Position numbers and translations under genes: made by a program
Part shown: piece by piece, positions 15,466 to 25,100 of the stretch
Position numbering within the stretch: the stretch's first letter is position 1
Layout of the letters: each line of letters starts with the position of its first letter
Source: Nitrospiraceae bacterium
GTDB lineage: Bacteria > Nitrospirota > Nitrospiria > Nitrospirales > Nitrospiraceae
Assembly (NCBI GenBank): GCA_014379455.1
Contig: JACMLT010000160.1
Span: 1-32,409, forward strand
Length of the DNA stretch: 32,409 bases
Reading direction: 5' to 3'
Notes under the pieces: generated by a model
Seen by the model: the letters and a program-made list of their open reading frames with translations, nothing else
Told to the model about the DNA's origin: nothing
Database searches by the model: none

Positions 15466-16025
15466 ACTTCCATAATTTCTTGTTCTTTTTTCTTCACCAC
15501 GTCGTCGATTTTTTGAATGTATTGGTCGGTGAGTTTCTGGGTATCGATTTCAGATTTCCGGAGCTCGTCCTCCGTTAACTTGGCATCCTTTTGCAGTTTC
15601 TTCAACTCTTCGTTGGCATCTCGCCGGAACCCACGTATCACGACTTTCGTATCTTCGCCATGTTTCTTGCAGATCTTGCTGAGTTCCTTGCGCCGTTCTT
15701 CGGTGAGCGGGGGAAGGGGTACGCGAATGATCTTTCCATCGTTAGAGGGTGTGATGCCAAGGCCGGACCCCGCCAGGGATTTTTCAATTTCCTTGATCAG
15801 AGACGGCTCCCAAGGCTGGATCGTGATGAGGCGAGCTTCTGGCGTAGAAATACTCGCCACCTGCTTTAGCGGGGTCATCGTGCCATAGTAATCGACCCGA
15901 ACGCCGTCGAAGAGGGCGACCGATGCTCGCCCTGTCCGTAAGCCTGCCAAATCTCGCTTGAGATGTTCCAGGGCAGACTCCATCTTTTCCGTGTTTTTTT
16001 GGCCTATCGCAGCAGGGTTGGACAT
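15462..16025 (-). CDS. frr: Ribosome recycling factor
   Basis: RRF splits post-termination ribosomes together with EF-G. The 187-residue product has the standard length and sequence: L-A-G-L-R-T-G-R-A-S near 27-36, the V-D-Y-Y-G-T-M-T-P-L-K-Q-V-A-S-I-S-T-P-E-A-R-L block, G-K-I-I-R-V-P-L-P-P-L-T-E-E-R-R, V-V-I-R-G-F-R-R-D-A-N near 128-138 and the C-terminal helix ending in K-K-K-E-Q-E. The gene starts 18 bp after pyrH and overlaps alr by four bases. Confidence 0.98.
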   Translation of the reverse strand: MSNPAAIGQKNTEKMESALEHLKRDLAGLRTGRASVALFDGVRVDYYGTMTPLKQVASISTPEARLITIQPWEPSLIKEIEKSLAGSGLGITPSNDGKIIRVPLPPLTEERRKELSKICKKHGEDTKVVIRGFRRDANEELKKLQKDAKLTEDELRKSEIDTQKLTDQYIQKIDDVVKKKEQEIMEV

Positions 16026-16043
16026 GAGAGACTCCCCAGAAAG

Positions 16044-16769
16044 TTAGCGGCGATCGGGGGTGACAACGGTTCCGATCGCTTCGCCGGTGGCGACGCGTTT
16101 GAAGTTACCTTGCTCCTTCAAGTTGAATACGATAAGCGGAAGGTTGTTGTCCATGCAGAGGCTGATGGCCGTGGCATCCATCACTTTTAAATCTTGATTC
16201 AAGATCGAGAGAAAGGAAATCGTCTGGTATTTCTTGGCAGAAGGGTTTTTGACAGGGTCGGCGTCGTAGATGCCGTCGACCTTTGTCCCTTTCATGATGA
16301 CCTGCGCTCCAATCTCCATCGCTCTGAGCGCCGCTGCGGTATCGGTCGAGAAGTAGGGGTTCCCTGTGCCGCCGGCGAAAATGACCACGCGTTTTTTCTC
16401 AAGATGGCGAATGGCTCGTCGACGGATATATCCCTCCGCCAGTTGGCGCATTTCAATTGCGGACTGGACTCGCGTCATAGTGCCGGTGCGCTCGAGTGCA
16501 TTTTGCAGGGCTAAGGCATTAAGGACGGTCGCGAGCATCCCCATATAGTCGGCGGAGGCGCGTTCCATACCGGACGCACTTGCGGCAATCCCGCGGAAAA
16601 TATTGCCGCCGCCAATGACCACAGCCACTTCGATGTCTAGGGCCACGACGGAGGCGATTTCCGAAGCAAGGCCTTCAAGGATGGAGGGTTGAATGCCGTA
16701 GCCCTGCTCACCAGCTAACATCTCTCCGCTGACTTTGAGGAGGATGCGCCGATAGTTGGCAGAGCTCAT
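16044..16769 (-). CDS. pyrH: UMP kinase
   Basis: UMP kinase phosphorylates UMP to UDP in pyrimidine nucleotide synthesis. The 241-residue protein from ATG 16769 has the amino-acid-kinase fold signatures: [11 protein letters not shown] at the start, [28 protein letters not shown], and [19 protein letters not shown]. The frame extends to 16946, but that part lies inside tsf and is not needed. Its ATG overlaps the tsf TGA (ATGA), so translation is probably coupled. Confidence 0.98.
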   Translation of the reverse strand: MSSANYRRILLKVSGEMLAGEQGYGIQPSILEGLASEIASVVALDIEVAVVIGGGNIFRGIAASASGMERASADYMGMLATVLNALALQNALERTGTMTRVQSAIEMRQLAEGYIRRRAIRHLEKKRVVIFAGGTGNPYFSTDTAAALRAMEIGAQVIMKGTKVDGIYDADPVKNPSAKKYQTISFLSILNQDLKVMDATAISLCMDNNLPLIVFNLKEQGNFKRVATGEAIGTVVTPDRR

Positions 16770-17362
16770 GCTTCGCCTAATTGATACCGGGTGAAGCGGC
16801 GGATGTTCATGTTTTCGCCGATTTTTGAAATCTTCAACGCCAGAAGATCTTTGATCGTGACGGCGGTGTCTTTGACGAAGGTTTGTTCGATGAGGCAGCT
16901 CTCCTGGAAGAACTTCTCCAGCTTGCCTTCGACGATCTTTGGCCAAGCCGCTGGGGGCTTACCCATTTCTTTGGCCTGTCCCTCATAAATCGATCGCTCT
17001 TTTGCGATAAGCTCGGCGGGAATCTCTTCCCGTTTAACGTAAGAGGGTTTTCCAGCCGCAACTTGGAGGGCCAAGTCATTGACGAAGGATTTAAACTCTT
17101 CGTTCCGGGCGACGAAGTCGGTTTCACAGTTGACCTCGATCAGCACACCGATTTTCCCGCCCATGTGGATATAGGCGTGCACGAGGCCTTGGTTGGTCTC
17201 GCGGCCTGATTTTTTGAGCGCAGCGGCCAAGCCCTTTTGGCGCAGGTAATCGAAGGCCTTCTCCATATCGTCGCCATTCTCGGTGAGCGCTTTCTGGCAA
17301 TCGAGGATGCCGGCGCCGGTTTTCTCCCTCAGTTCTTTGACCAGCTGACTTGATCCAGCCAT
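16766..17362 (-). CDS. tsf: Elongation factor Ts (short form)
   Basis: EF-Ts exchanges GDP for GTP on EF-Tu. The 198-residue protein has the N-terminal UBA-like domain ([19 protein letters not shown]), the core signature [12 protein letters not shown] at about 79-90, and the short C-terminal part that distinguishes the roughly 200-residue forms from the 280-residue E. coli type. ATG 17362 is chosen because AAAAGGAT lies upstream and the family starts with M-A-x2-S; the open frame to 17413 is spurious. Sixty bases separate it from rpsB. Confidence 0.97.
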   Translation of the reverse strand: MAGSSQLVKELREKTGAGILDCQKALTENGDDMEKAFDYLRQKGLAAALKKSGRETNQGLVHAYIHMGGKIGVLIEVNCETDFVARNEEFKSFVNDLALQVAAGKPSYVKREEIPAELIAKERSIYEGQAKEMGKPPAAWPKIVEGKLEKFFQESCLIEQTFVKDTAVTIKDLLALKISKIGENMNIRRFTRYQLGEA

Positions 17363-17422
17363 ACGTGACGATCCTTTTGGGTAAACAGTGAATGTGCTAA
17401 CTGACGCATGCAACGACGGGCG

Positions 17423-18196
17423 TTATGAAGCCGGCGTGCTGGCGAAGCTGATGCCCGCGACCTTGTCTCCCGCTGCGGGAACGGGTTTGAAATCTGCTTC
17501 TTCTCGTTGTGTCCGTAAATGGGCGCCTTCAATGCAGGCGTCGGCAATGCGAGACGTGATGAGCTTGATGGAACGAATGGCGTCGTCGTTTCCAGGGATC
17601 GGGTAGGTGATATGGTCCGGGTCGCAGTTCGAGTCCAGGATCGCGATCATCGGAATCTCCAACCGCTTCGCTTCCTGTACGGCAAGGTGTTCGATGCGGG
17701 TGTCGAGGACGAAGACGGCTCCTGGTACGCCTCGCATGTCCTTGATGCCGCTCAGATACTTCTGAAGTTTGACGATCTCTTTCTGCATTTTCATAATTTC
17801 TTTTTTCTTCAGACCGTATTGGCTGGGGTCCGCCAGCTTGGTCTCCATCTTCTTCATCTTATCGATGCTCTTCCGGATGGTCTGGAAGTTCGTGAGCATC
17901 CCACCGAGCCAGCGTTGATTCACGAAGAACATATTGGCGCGCACGGCTTCCTCTTGAAGAATTTCGGCGGCCTGTCGTTTGGTTCCGACAAACAGCACCG
18001 TTTGGCCGGCGGCGACGGTGTCGCGGACGAAGGCATAGGCCTGCTCCATGCGAGCCAATGTTTGCTGAAGGTCGATGATGTAGATGCCGTTACGTTCTCC
18101 AAAGAGGAACTTCTTCATCTTTGGGTTCCAGCGGTTCGTCTGGTGTCCGAAATGGACACCCGCCTCTAACAATTCCTTGATCGAAACCACTCCCAT
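17423..18196 (-). CDS. rpsB: 30S ribosomal protein S2
   Basis: The 257-residue protein is a full-length S2: [22 protein letters not shown] at the start, I-D-L-Q-Q-T-L at 41-47, [19 protein letters not shown], and the C-terminal D-S-N-C-D-P and [14 protein letters not shown] 18196 has a very strong AGGGGAGGTGAAGGC upstream. It heads the translation operon; the leader up to the promoter at 18326-18331 holds three hairpins, suggesting autogenous or structural control. Confidence 0.98.
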   Translation of the reverse strand: MGVVSIKELLEAGVHFGHQTNRWNPKMKKFLFGERNGIYIIDLQQTLARMEQAYAFVRDTVAAGQTVLFVGTKRQAAEILQEEAVRANMFFVNQRWLGGMLTNFQTIRKSIDKMKKMETKLADPSQYGLKKKEIMKMQKEIVKLQKYLSGIKDMRGVPGAVFVLDTRIEHLAVQEAKRLEIPMIAILDSNCDPDHITYPIPGNDDAIRSIKLITSRIADACIEGAHLRTQREEADFKPVPAAGDKVAGISFASTPAS

Positions 18197-18228
18197 GCCT
18201 TCACCTCCCCTCAAGACTTGCAGAGCGC

Positions 18229-18292
18229 CTGCCCAGGGCAGACGAGGGGGTTGGCCCCCTTATTCTCAAGTCGAGCGACGTCCGTGACGTCG
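18229..18292 (-). promoter_or_regulatory. Structured rpsB leader (three hairpins)
   Basis: Reading the minus strand from 18292 down, the leader contains CGACGTC-ACG-GACGTCG (18276-18292), AGGGGG-CCAA-CCCCCT (18245-18260) and CTGCCC-T-GGGCAG (18229-18241). All have perfect stems. They lie between the promoter -10 and the strong ribosome site. Several bacteria regulate rpsB-tsf through its leader; whether this one does is inference. Confidence 0.45.
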
Positions 18293-18325
18293 ATATGAAT
18301 TTGATACTGTCCTTTCACGCACAAA

Positions 18326-18331
18326 ATTATA
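18326..18331 (-). promoter_or_regulatory. rpsB operon -10 element
   Basis: A perfect TATAAT on the minus strand lies about 130 bp before the rpsB start. No good -35 hexamer is found at the normal distance, so only the -10 is reported. Confidence 0.4.
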
Positions 18332-18485
18332 CGAGAAAGGGATTGCCCCTAGCGTTAGAATCTTGGCACGGTATCATGCTGGCAGTCAGCTTGCAAGACC
18401 ATCTGCAGGCCATCACCCCCACGTCCCTTCGCTTGCCGCCCCAATCAAGCGGGTGTTAAGATCGCACAGCTAATGGAGGGAGTCG

Positions 18486-18749
18486 GTGCCAAACATTTTG
18501 CTGTTAGTTTCGCCGAGCTGTGGGGCCTGTCCGTCGGCGAAGAGTCTGTGGAAACAATTGCGGGTGAAGTACAGCTTCAGCTATCGCGAGGTGGATATCA
18601 CCACGGAAGATGGACGGAGCCTCGCCGATCGGCATTCGGTGAGGGCAGTGCCGGCGACTATTATCGATGGGCGGCTGACGTTCGTCGGTGTGCCGAGCAG
18701 AGAGAGTGCCGAGAAGGCCCTGTTGCTCAAAATGAAACCGCGTGAGTAG
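18486..18749 (+). CDS. Small thioredoxin/glutaredoxin-like protein
   Basis: This 87-residue protein has the compact thioredoxin-fold layout of glutaredoxin-like proteins. A first strand I-L-L-L-V-S is followed by the dithiol motif S-P-S-C-G-A-C-P-S-A-K (C-x2-C). A second strand Y-S-F-S-Y-R-E-V-D-I-T follows, then the cis-proline loop V-R-A-V-P-A-T-I-I-D-G and the closing L-T-F-V-G-V-P. The G-V-P turn replaces the usual G-x-x-x. It should be a cytoplasmic thiol-disulfide carrier or reductase partner; the substrate is unknown. GTG 18486 is preferred because TGGAGGGAG lies just upstream. A tiny zinc-ribbon gene follows after 17 bp. Confidence 0.8.
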   Translation: MPNILLLVSPSCGACPSAKSLWKQLRVKYSFSYREVDITTEDGRSLADRHSVRAVPATIIDGRLTFVGVPSRESAEKALLLKMKPRE

Positions 18750-18766
18750 AAAAGAAGGGGTGCTCC

Positions 18767-18925
18767 ATGGCCGATGACGACGGTTTCGAACTACCCGAGC
18801 TTCTTATCATCGACAAGGGGCCTCCGCCCGAGTGCCCGATGTGCGGCGACCCGATGGGATTCATCGATGGTGACTGGGGCTGTATGGATTGTAACGGCGA
18901 GCTGATGGGGCCGGAAACAGGCTAG
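18767..18925 (+). CDS. 52-residue zinc-ribbon protein
   Basis: A short frame from ATG 18767 with AAGAAGGGG upstream encodes a 52-residue acidic protein. After an acidic N-terminus (A-D-D-D-G-F-E-L-P-E-L) come two cysteine pairs, C-P-M-C and C-M-D-C, thirteen residues apart, the pattern of a zinc ribbon. Position and spacing suggest co-transcription with the thioredoxin-like gene. No function is recognised. Confidence 0.7.
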   Translation: MADDDGFELPELLIIDKGPPPECPMCGDPMGFIDGDWGCMDCNGELMGPETG

Positions 18926-18932
18926 GCTCTGC

Positions 18933-18989
18933 AATGTTGAATTATGAATGTTGAAGGGTGAATTGTCTGTCGTTCAACATTCGAAATTA
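18933..18989. repeat. ATTCAACATTC-type inverted repeat
   Basis: The left arm (18933-18955) AATGTTGAATTATGAATGTT and the right arm (18971-18989) TTCAACATTCGAAATTA form an imperfect inverted repeat like the stretch at 8486-8513. It ends one base before the addB start codon, which therefore has no visible ribosome site. Confidence 0.55.
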
Positions 18990-18990
18990 G

Positions 18991-21900
18991 ATGCTTCGCA
19001 TCGTCACCGGGCCTTTTCATCGAGCTCTTGATCGTGCCCTGATCGAGGACATTCGGTCCTCTAAGATCGGCGATCCCTTTACTCCGCTCGCCGTCATTGT
19101 TCCCTCGGCTTCCCTGGTCGAGCATCTCAAACAAGTACTCACCCGGCACGAGCCGAGGGCCTTCCTCAATATCCACTTCCTGACATTCCACCAACTGGCC
19201 CTTCGTCTGCGGGGTGATCTTGCATCGATTTCTGAGGCTGGTCCCGAATCAACCCTGACACTGGTCGACGATTTCTTCTTCGAGCAATTGGTGCGGCAGA
19301 TCATCCGGCGTAAGCTTTCAGGGCTCGAACCTCTCACGCGCCTCCCTGCTTCACCAGGGACCTGGAAGGGCTTGTGGGCGACTGTACGCGATTTAAAAGA
19401 TGCGGTCGTCGCACCAACGACGGCATTGAAGGCCCTGACGGAAGGAGTGTTCGAGGAGGAAGATCGAACCTGGCTCCGTTCCCTATTCACCCTGCATGCG
19501 GCTGCCTTAGAAGCCGGTCGCTCGCTCGGCGTCGGTTCTCCGGATGATTTGGCTTCCACACTTGGTCAAGATCTCTCTGTCTCCCCATTCCTCAAGGGGC
19601 TGCACCACGTGTTTTACTATGGGTTCTACGATCTCTCACAGGTTCAACTTTCATTCTTCGAATCGGTGACCCACATCGCGCCGACTACATTATACTTTCC
19701 TCTGCAAGACCGCCCGGCCTTCTTCTTTGCCCGCCAATTCTTCGAACGTCATCTCCTTCCGCTGGCAAGCACCCATGAGGATTTGAGCGGGGAGGGGGAC
19801 CGCACCGCAACATCGGAACTGGTCGAACTCTCAGTCAAGAACGTGATCGGGGTCGAAGAGGAATTGGCGACGGTCTGCCGTGAAATCCTGACCCTGGTCG
19901 AGGTGAATGGCTATCGAGTTGACGAGATCGGAGTAGTGGCCCGTACGTTGGAGCCCTACCAGGCTCGGTTGCAATCGGTGTTCGATCATCATCTAGTGCC
20001 CTTCACGTCAACGGCTGGACGGCCGCTGGCGCGCGAACCCCTGGTCAAAACCCTCTTGCGCCTCGCCGCACTCCCACTGAATGACTTCGATCGTGTCGCC
20101 ATGCTGGATGTGGTCACGTCGCCCTTCTATCGCGCCCAAGGTGTCGGCTCAGCCGGGGCGAATCTTCGGTCTGATATCTGGCGCTCCCTGGTCTACACCT
20201 TGGGTATTACGAAAGGGGAGGCGGAATGGAAACGTGTCGCAGCGCCTGCGAGTTCGTCGATTCTACGGGATGCAGAAATGGAACTTGGCAAAGGTAACGA
20301 AAGACGGGTCGGGTCGTATGACACCTCACAGCTGACATACTTGTGGGCGGTGGTGTCACGGTTGATTCATGATTGCCGGGCTCTCCCTGCGCAAGGATCG
20401 ATCGGGGCCTTGACCGAAGCATTTCTCCAACTGGCACAATCCCATATTCATGCGCCTGGGCTGTCCGACCTATCATCGACTGGGTCGCCAGAATCGGCTG
20501 ATCTTACCCAGGTCGGCTCACTGATTCGGTCTGCTCTGGCCCGGTTAGAACAGCTGGACCCGCTCGGCGGGGATATTCTTTGGGAGGAGTGGGCCGAGCT
20601 GTTCCGGCGTGTTTTGGAGGAAACCAGCATTCCCATCGAAGAGAGTCGGCATCAGGGTGTTCAGGTGATGGACGCCATGACAGCCCGAGGCATGACCGTT
20701 CGAGCGCTTTTCCTGATCGGCATGAACGAAAAAGTTTTTCCACGATACGTGCGAGAAGATCCTTTTCTGCGCGACCGTCAACGCGTCGTATTGGAATCGA
20801 CTCTGGGCTACAAGATCGATGAGAAGTTAGCCGGGCATGAAGAGGAGTTGCTATTGTTTGAACTCCTCAGCCGCTCGGCAAGCAATCGACTATATCTGTC
20901 GTACCAACGTGCCGATGAAGCAGGACGCGTCATGGCGCCGTCCAGCTTTATCGCTATGGCGATGCGTGATTCGCGATTCCTTGGGAAGCCGGAAGAGACA
21001 GTCCCTCGACGGCTGACCCAACGGATCAGCGAACAGCCCTCGATTCAAGATCTGTTACCGGCAGAGGAATTGGCCTTGGGTTGCCTGTTGCAGGGCTACG
21101 ATACGCGACCTGTACTCGATGCGTTGGGACGGGACTGGCCACTGTTTGAACAGGGCCTCGCCACACTGAAAACCATTGAGCGAGAATCTCCCGAGCTTGG
21201 TCCGTTCGACGGCATGGTTGGCGCACAAACATCTGTGTCACCGGTGGCCGCGGAACGGAGCTTCTCGCCCACAGCATTAGAACGGTATGCGACCTGTCCC
21301 TTTCAGTATTTTGCAGGAAAAATTCTTCGGCTGGAGCCTGTGCGACGGCTCCAGCACAGGCATCTGCTTCCCTTAACGCTTGGGACACTTGTGCATGAAT
21401 CGCTTCGGCTGAGCTACGAGCGGTTGGTGCTGCTCCAGTGGCCGGATGACTCGCTCACTGAGACCACGGTGCAATCCATGGTGCAGGAGGCAGTGACCGA
21501 TACGTTTGCTGCCCATGCTGCAAGCCAGGGGACGGGGCACGTCCTGCTCTGGATCTTGGCTTGCGAACAGGTGACAGAGTTGGTCACGGCCGCCGTCGGT
21601 TCCGACCAGGCGGAGTATCTGGCAAGCGGATTCCGCCCGGTTGCGTTTGAGGCGGCCGCCCAAGGAATTGTCCCGCTGGAGTCCGATGCGTCATCGATGT
21701 CCCTGAAGATTCATGGCACCTTGGACCGTGTCGATTATCGCGCTGAGCCTCCAGCGCTCCGTATCGTAGACTATAAATTTAAGCAGGGGAATGAGATCAC
21801 CGCCGTGGATCGCAACCTTGCACTGTCAGCCGTGCGCGGATTTCGACTGCAACCACCACTCTATGCCCGCATGACGCTGCCATCGCTGCCTGCCCCAACC

Positions 21901-22194
21901 GATGTCCAATTGCTCTTCCTCGCCCCACAGTGGAAGCAGCCGATCTCTCGCTCGACATTCGACGCGGGTCTCTGGACCGGCCACACCGGTGACATGATCC
22001 GACAGACGCTCTCCACGTTGCTCCAAGGCATCGCGCGCAGAGAGTTTTTCATTCTCCCCGATGGCTATTGCGACTACTGCGAGTTTTCCGGTGCCTGCCG
22101 GCGCCACGATGCGATGGCCTGGTGGCGCTCGTACCGATCTCCCCAGGCCCGAGCCTTACGCAAGTTGAGAAAACAGAAAGTACATGATGAGTGA
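18991..22194 (+). CDS. addB: AddB-like helicase-nuclease subunit
   Basis: AddAB complexes resect double-strand DNA ends for recombination. This 1067-residue subunit has an N-terminal UvrD-like region without a usable Walker A (L-R-I-V-T-G-P-F-H at the start), and a C-terminal PD-(D/E)XK RecB-like nuclease: H802 in G-T-L-V-H-E-S-L, D912/D915 in G-T-L-D-R-V-D-Y, D927 and K929 in I-V-D-Y-K-F, then Q-P-P-L-Y-A. The nuclease is framed by a [4Fe-4S] cluster pattern, C769 (Y-A-T-C-P-F-Q-Y-F) and C1027-x2-C1030-x5-C1036, exactly the AddB arrangement. Start ATG 18991 follows an in-frame TAG; the repeat upstream leaves no ribosome site. It overlaps addA by 11 bases. Confidence 0.9.
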   Translation: MLRIVTGPFHRALDRALIEDIRSSKIGDPFTPLAVIVPSASLVEHLKQVLTRHEPRAFLNIHFLTFHQLALRLRGDLASISEAGPESTLTLVDDFFFEQLVRQIIRRKLSGLEPLTRLPASPGTWKGLWATVRDLKDAVVAPTTALKALTEGVFEEEDRTWLRSLFTLHAAALEAGRSLGVGSPDDLASTLGQDLSVSPFLKGLHHVFYYGFYDLSQVQLSFFESVTHIAPTTLYFPLQDRPAFFFARQFFERHLLPLASTHEDLSGEGDRTATSELVELSVKNVIGVEEELATVCREILTLVEVNGYRVDEIGVVARTLEPYQARLQSVFDHHLVPFTSTAGRPLAREPLVKTLLRLAALPLNDFDRVAMLDVVTSPFYRAQGVGSAGANLRSDIWRSLVYTLGITKGEAEWKRVAAPASSSILRDAEMELGKGNERRVGSYDTSQLTYLWAVVSRLIHDCRALPAQGSIGALTEAFLQLAQSHIHAPGLSDLSSTGSPESADLTQVGSLIRSALARLEQLDPLGGDILWEEWAELFRRVLEETSIPIEESRHQGVQVMDAMTARGMTVRALFLIGMNEKVFPRYVREDPFLRDRQRVVLESTLGYKIDEKLAGHEEELLLFELLSRSASNRLYLSYQRADEAGRVMAPSSFIAMAMRDSRFLGKPEETVPRRLTQRISEQPSIQDLLPAEELALGCLLQGYDTRPVLDALGRDWPLFEQGLATLKTIERESPELGPFDGMVGAQTSVSPVAAERSFSPTALERYATCPFQYFAGKILRLEPVRRLQHRHLLPLTLGTLVHESLRLSYERLVLLQWPDDSLTETTVQSMVQEAVTDTFAAHAASQGTGHVLLWILACEQVTELVTAAVGSDQAEYLASGFRPVAFEAAAQGIVPLESDASSMSLKIHGTLDRVDYRAEPPALRIVDYKFKQGNEITAVDRNLALSAVRGFRLQPPLYARMTLPSLPAPTDVQLLFLAPQWKQPISRSTFDAGLWTGHTGDMIRQTLSTLLQGIARREFFILPDGYCDYCEFSGACRRHDAMAWWRSYRSPQARALRKLRKQKVHDE

Positions 22195-25100
22195 TGGACT
22201 GACACTCGCGGACTCCCAGGATCGGCTCCTGGCGGAGACCACCTGGGACCGCAATGTCGTGGTGGTTGCGGGAGCCGGGACCGGCAAGACCACGATCCTG
22301 GTCAATCGTATCCTCAACCTCCTGCTGAGAGAGCCAAACCCCTTGGCCATTACGGAGATCGTGGCCCTCACCTTCACAAATAAAGCCGCAACAGAAATGA
22401 AGCAGCGGCTCCGCGCGCAGCTCCTTCGCCTGACCGAACAGGCCGATGACCTGATCGCCACTTTCAGTACCCGTTACCATCTTTCAGCTGAACAAGTGAA
22501 TGAACGGGCCAGGACGGCGCTTGAGCAGATGGAAAAATCCCAGATCGGCACCTTGCATAGTTTTGCTGCACACCTCTTGCGCCTCCATCCACTGGAGTCT
22601 GAACTTGATCCATCATTTCAAGAGGATGACGGGTCACGCTTCAAAGAACTATTTCACTCTCAGTGGGACCGTTGGCTGGACGATGAGCTTGGATCAGCCG
22701 GACCGCAACATGATCGATGGCGACGAGTCCTGGCTGGGACCACCCTTGAGGATCTCCAGAAGTTTACTGTTGCCCTCGCCGGGGATTTTGTAGACCTCGA
22801 TGAGCTGGAGCGTCAGTGCCAATCCCTCTCCCTGGAGGGGGCCTTGCGTGACTGGATCACGGCCACGCATGGCCGTGCCACCACTCTCCTTGCTGCACAG
22901 GATCGACCGAAGCGGCGGAAGGCGGAACAGATGCTCGCCGCTGCAGTGCAGTCGCTGGCACTCTTGTTGGAGGAAGGGCCGCTGGGGCTCGCTCAGATTT
23001 CTCAGGATGAACGGACTGTCTTAGAAAAAGATCTGGGAAAGGCGCCTGTTGGATGGGATGAGGCTGCGTTCCAAGAGGCAGCCTCCATCATCGGACTCGC
23101 CCAACAACTCCTCACGGTCGACCAGTCATACTTTCAGGAAGTGGTGGCACTCGTACGACCCTTCCTCGATCAGGTCCATCATGGGTTTCTCACCTCCGGA
23201 TGGATTGCATTCGATGGGTTGTTGGCAAGGGCTAAAGTGCTCTTGCGTGATCATCCTGCCGTCCGCGCTCGGATCAAACAGACCTATCGGGCGATCCTGG
23301 TCGATGAGTTTCAGGATACCGATCCGGTGCAGTACGAGATCATCCTCTACCTCGGTGAACGGGCGGGTAGCCATCAGACCGCGTGGCATGACGTGGACTT
23401 GGAACCGGGAAAATTGTTTATCGTGGGGGATCCCAAGCAATCGATCTATGCCTTTCGCCGAGCCGACATCGAAGCCTTCGAACGAGTGGTGGAGAAAATT
23501 CGAGCGGGTGGTGGAGGCGTCTATTCCCTGGTGACGAACTTTCGCAGCGCCGGGGCCGTGCTCGACGTCGTCAACAATGTCTTCGATCGCCTCTTCCAAC
23601 CGATAGAGCATGTTCAGCCAGCCAATGAACGGCTGGTCGCCAGGCCCCAACGAAAGCCAGAGGTTTCGGTTTCCGGGGCGCAGCTTCGCCTTGTCACGCC
23701 GGGAGAGGACGACGAGGAGTTCGATGTGCAGACTGCGACCAGGGCGGAGGCGGAAGCTCTGGCGCGCTGGCTGAAGGAGGAGCTTCTTGCCGGTACGACG
23801 GTTACGGATCGCGATCGACGCGAAGGCCCCCTCCAACCGGGCCACATTGCCCTGATCTTCAGAAAGTTGACCCAGGCCCAGGTCTATCTCGATGCCCTTC
23901 GCCGCTACGACATCGCGTATATCACTGACGGGGAAAAGCATTTTTATCGGCGGCAGGAAATTATCGATTTGGTCAATCTCCTCCGGGTCGTCGACAACCC
24001 GTACGATACGATTGCGCTGGTCGGAATTTTGCGTTCACCCGTGGGCGGCATGACGGATCGGGACCTACTGGCCCTCCAGCAGATCGAGGGGTTGGACTAC
24101 CAGCAACGGGAACGGCTGTCTGCCTGGAACCATCCACAGGCAGGAATGGTGAAGCGGCTCTATGAGCGCTTGGCCGAGCTGCACCAACTTGCTCCCTTGC
24201 GACCTGTGCCTGACGCCATCAATCTGATCTTTGAGCAATTGCCAGTTCTAGAGTTGGCAGCGGCATCGCTCCATGGCGAGCAAGCCGTGGCCAATCTGCG
24301 GAAGATAAGGGATATGGCCGAGACACTTGCCGATCGTCCTCATCTCACGTTACCCGGGTTCGTCGATCTCATGATGACCAGGGTATCGGAACAGCCGGAT
24401 GAGGCAGAAAGCGCCTTAGCCGAAGAATCACTGGACGCCGTCCGCGTATTGACCATCCATAAGGCCAAAGGATTGGAATTTCCTGTGGTCATTCTTCCCG
24501 GCCTGCACCAGGGGTCCAAGAATCTTCGCAAGGGACCCTCCATCCATCATGATTGGTCGAGCCAGTGTTATAGCCTACAGATGGGAGGACGCTCGAACCT
24601 TGGAGCTGTGCGCGCGGATATGAAGATGGCGGCGCGGGAAGAAGCGGAGCAGCGGCGGCTCCTGTATGTCGGCATGACGCGCGCGCGCGATCTGCTGGTC
24701 CTGTCCGGTGGGCAGACCACCAAGCCTGGACATGACACGGCTCTTGCTCTGCTCGGAGAAGCGATTGTAGAGGAGGCGGCTTCTTCGACGTCCGACCAGA
24801 TCTGCATCGGAACAAGCCGCCTCACTCGTGTCATCACGCCGGCCACGGTGGTAGCGAGACGGCGCCGACAAGAATCCCAATCCACGATGGCCCCGAGACC
24901 GGCCCTTGGTCCGATTCTCATTCGCCGCCACGCTCGGCAGATTGAGTGGGAGCAGCGTCGAACGACGCCGCGAGGGCTGACCCCTTCGAGCCTCGCAGGA
25001 ATCAGGTCCGAGGCCGCTCTCCCGCGCATTGTGAAAGGGAGTAATGCCGATCTGGCTCGGCTTATCGGAGTCTGTGCCCATGCGGTGCTCGAACAGTGGG

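Noticed and set aside
17519-18169. 216-aa plus-strand frame
   Set aside because: Antisense of rpsB, which is certain by sequence.
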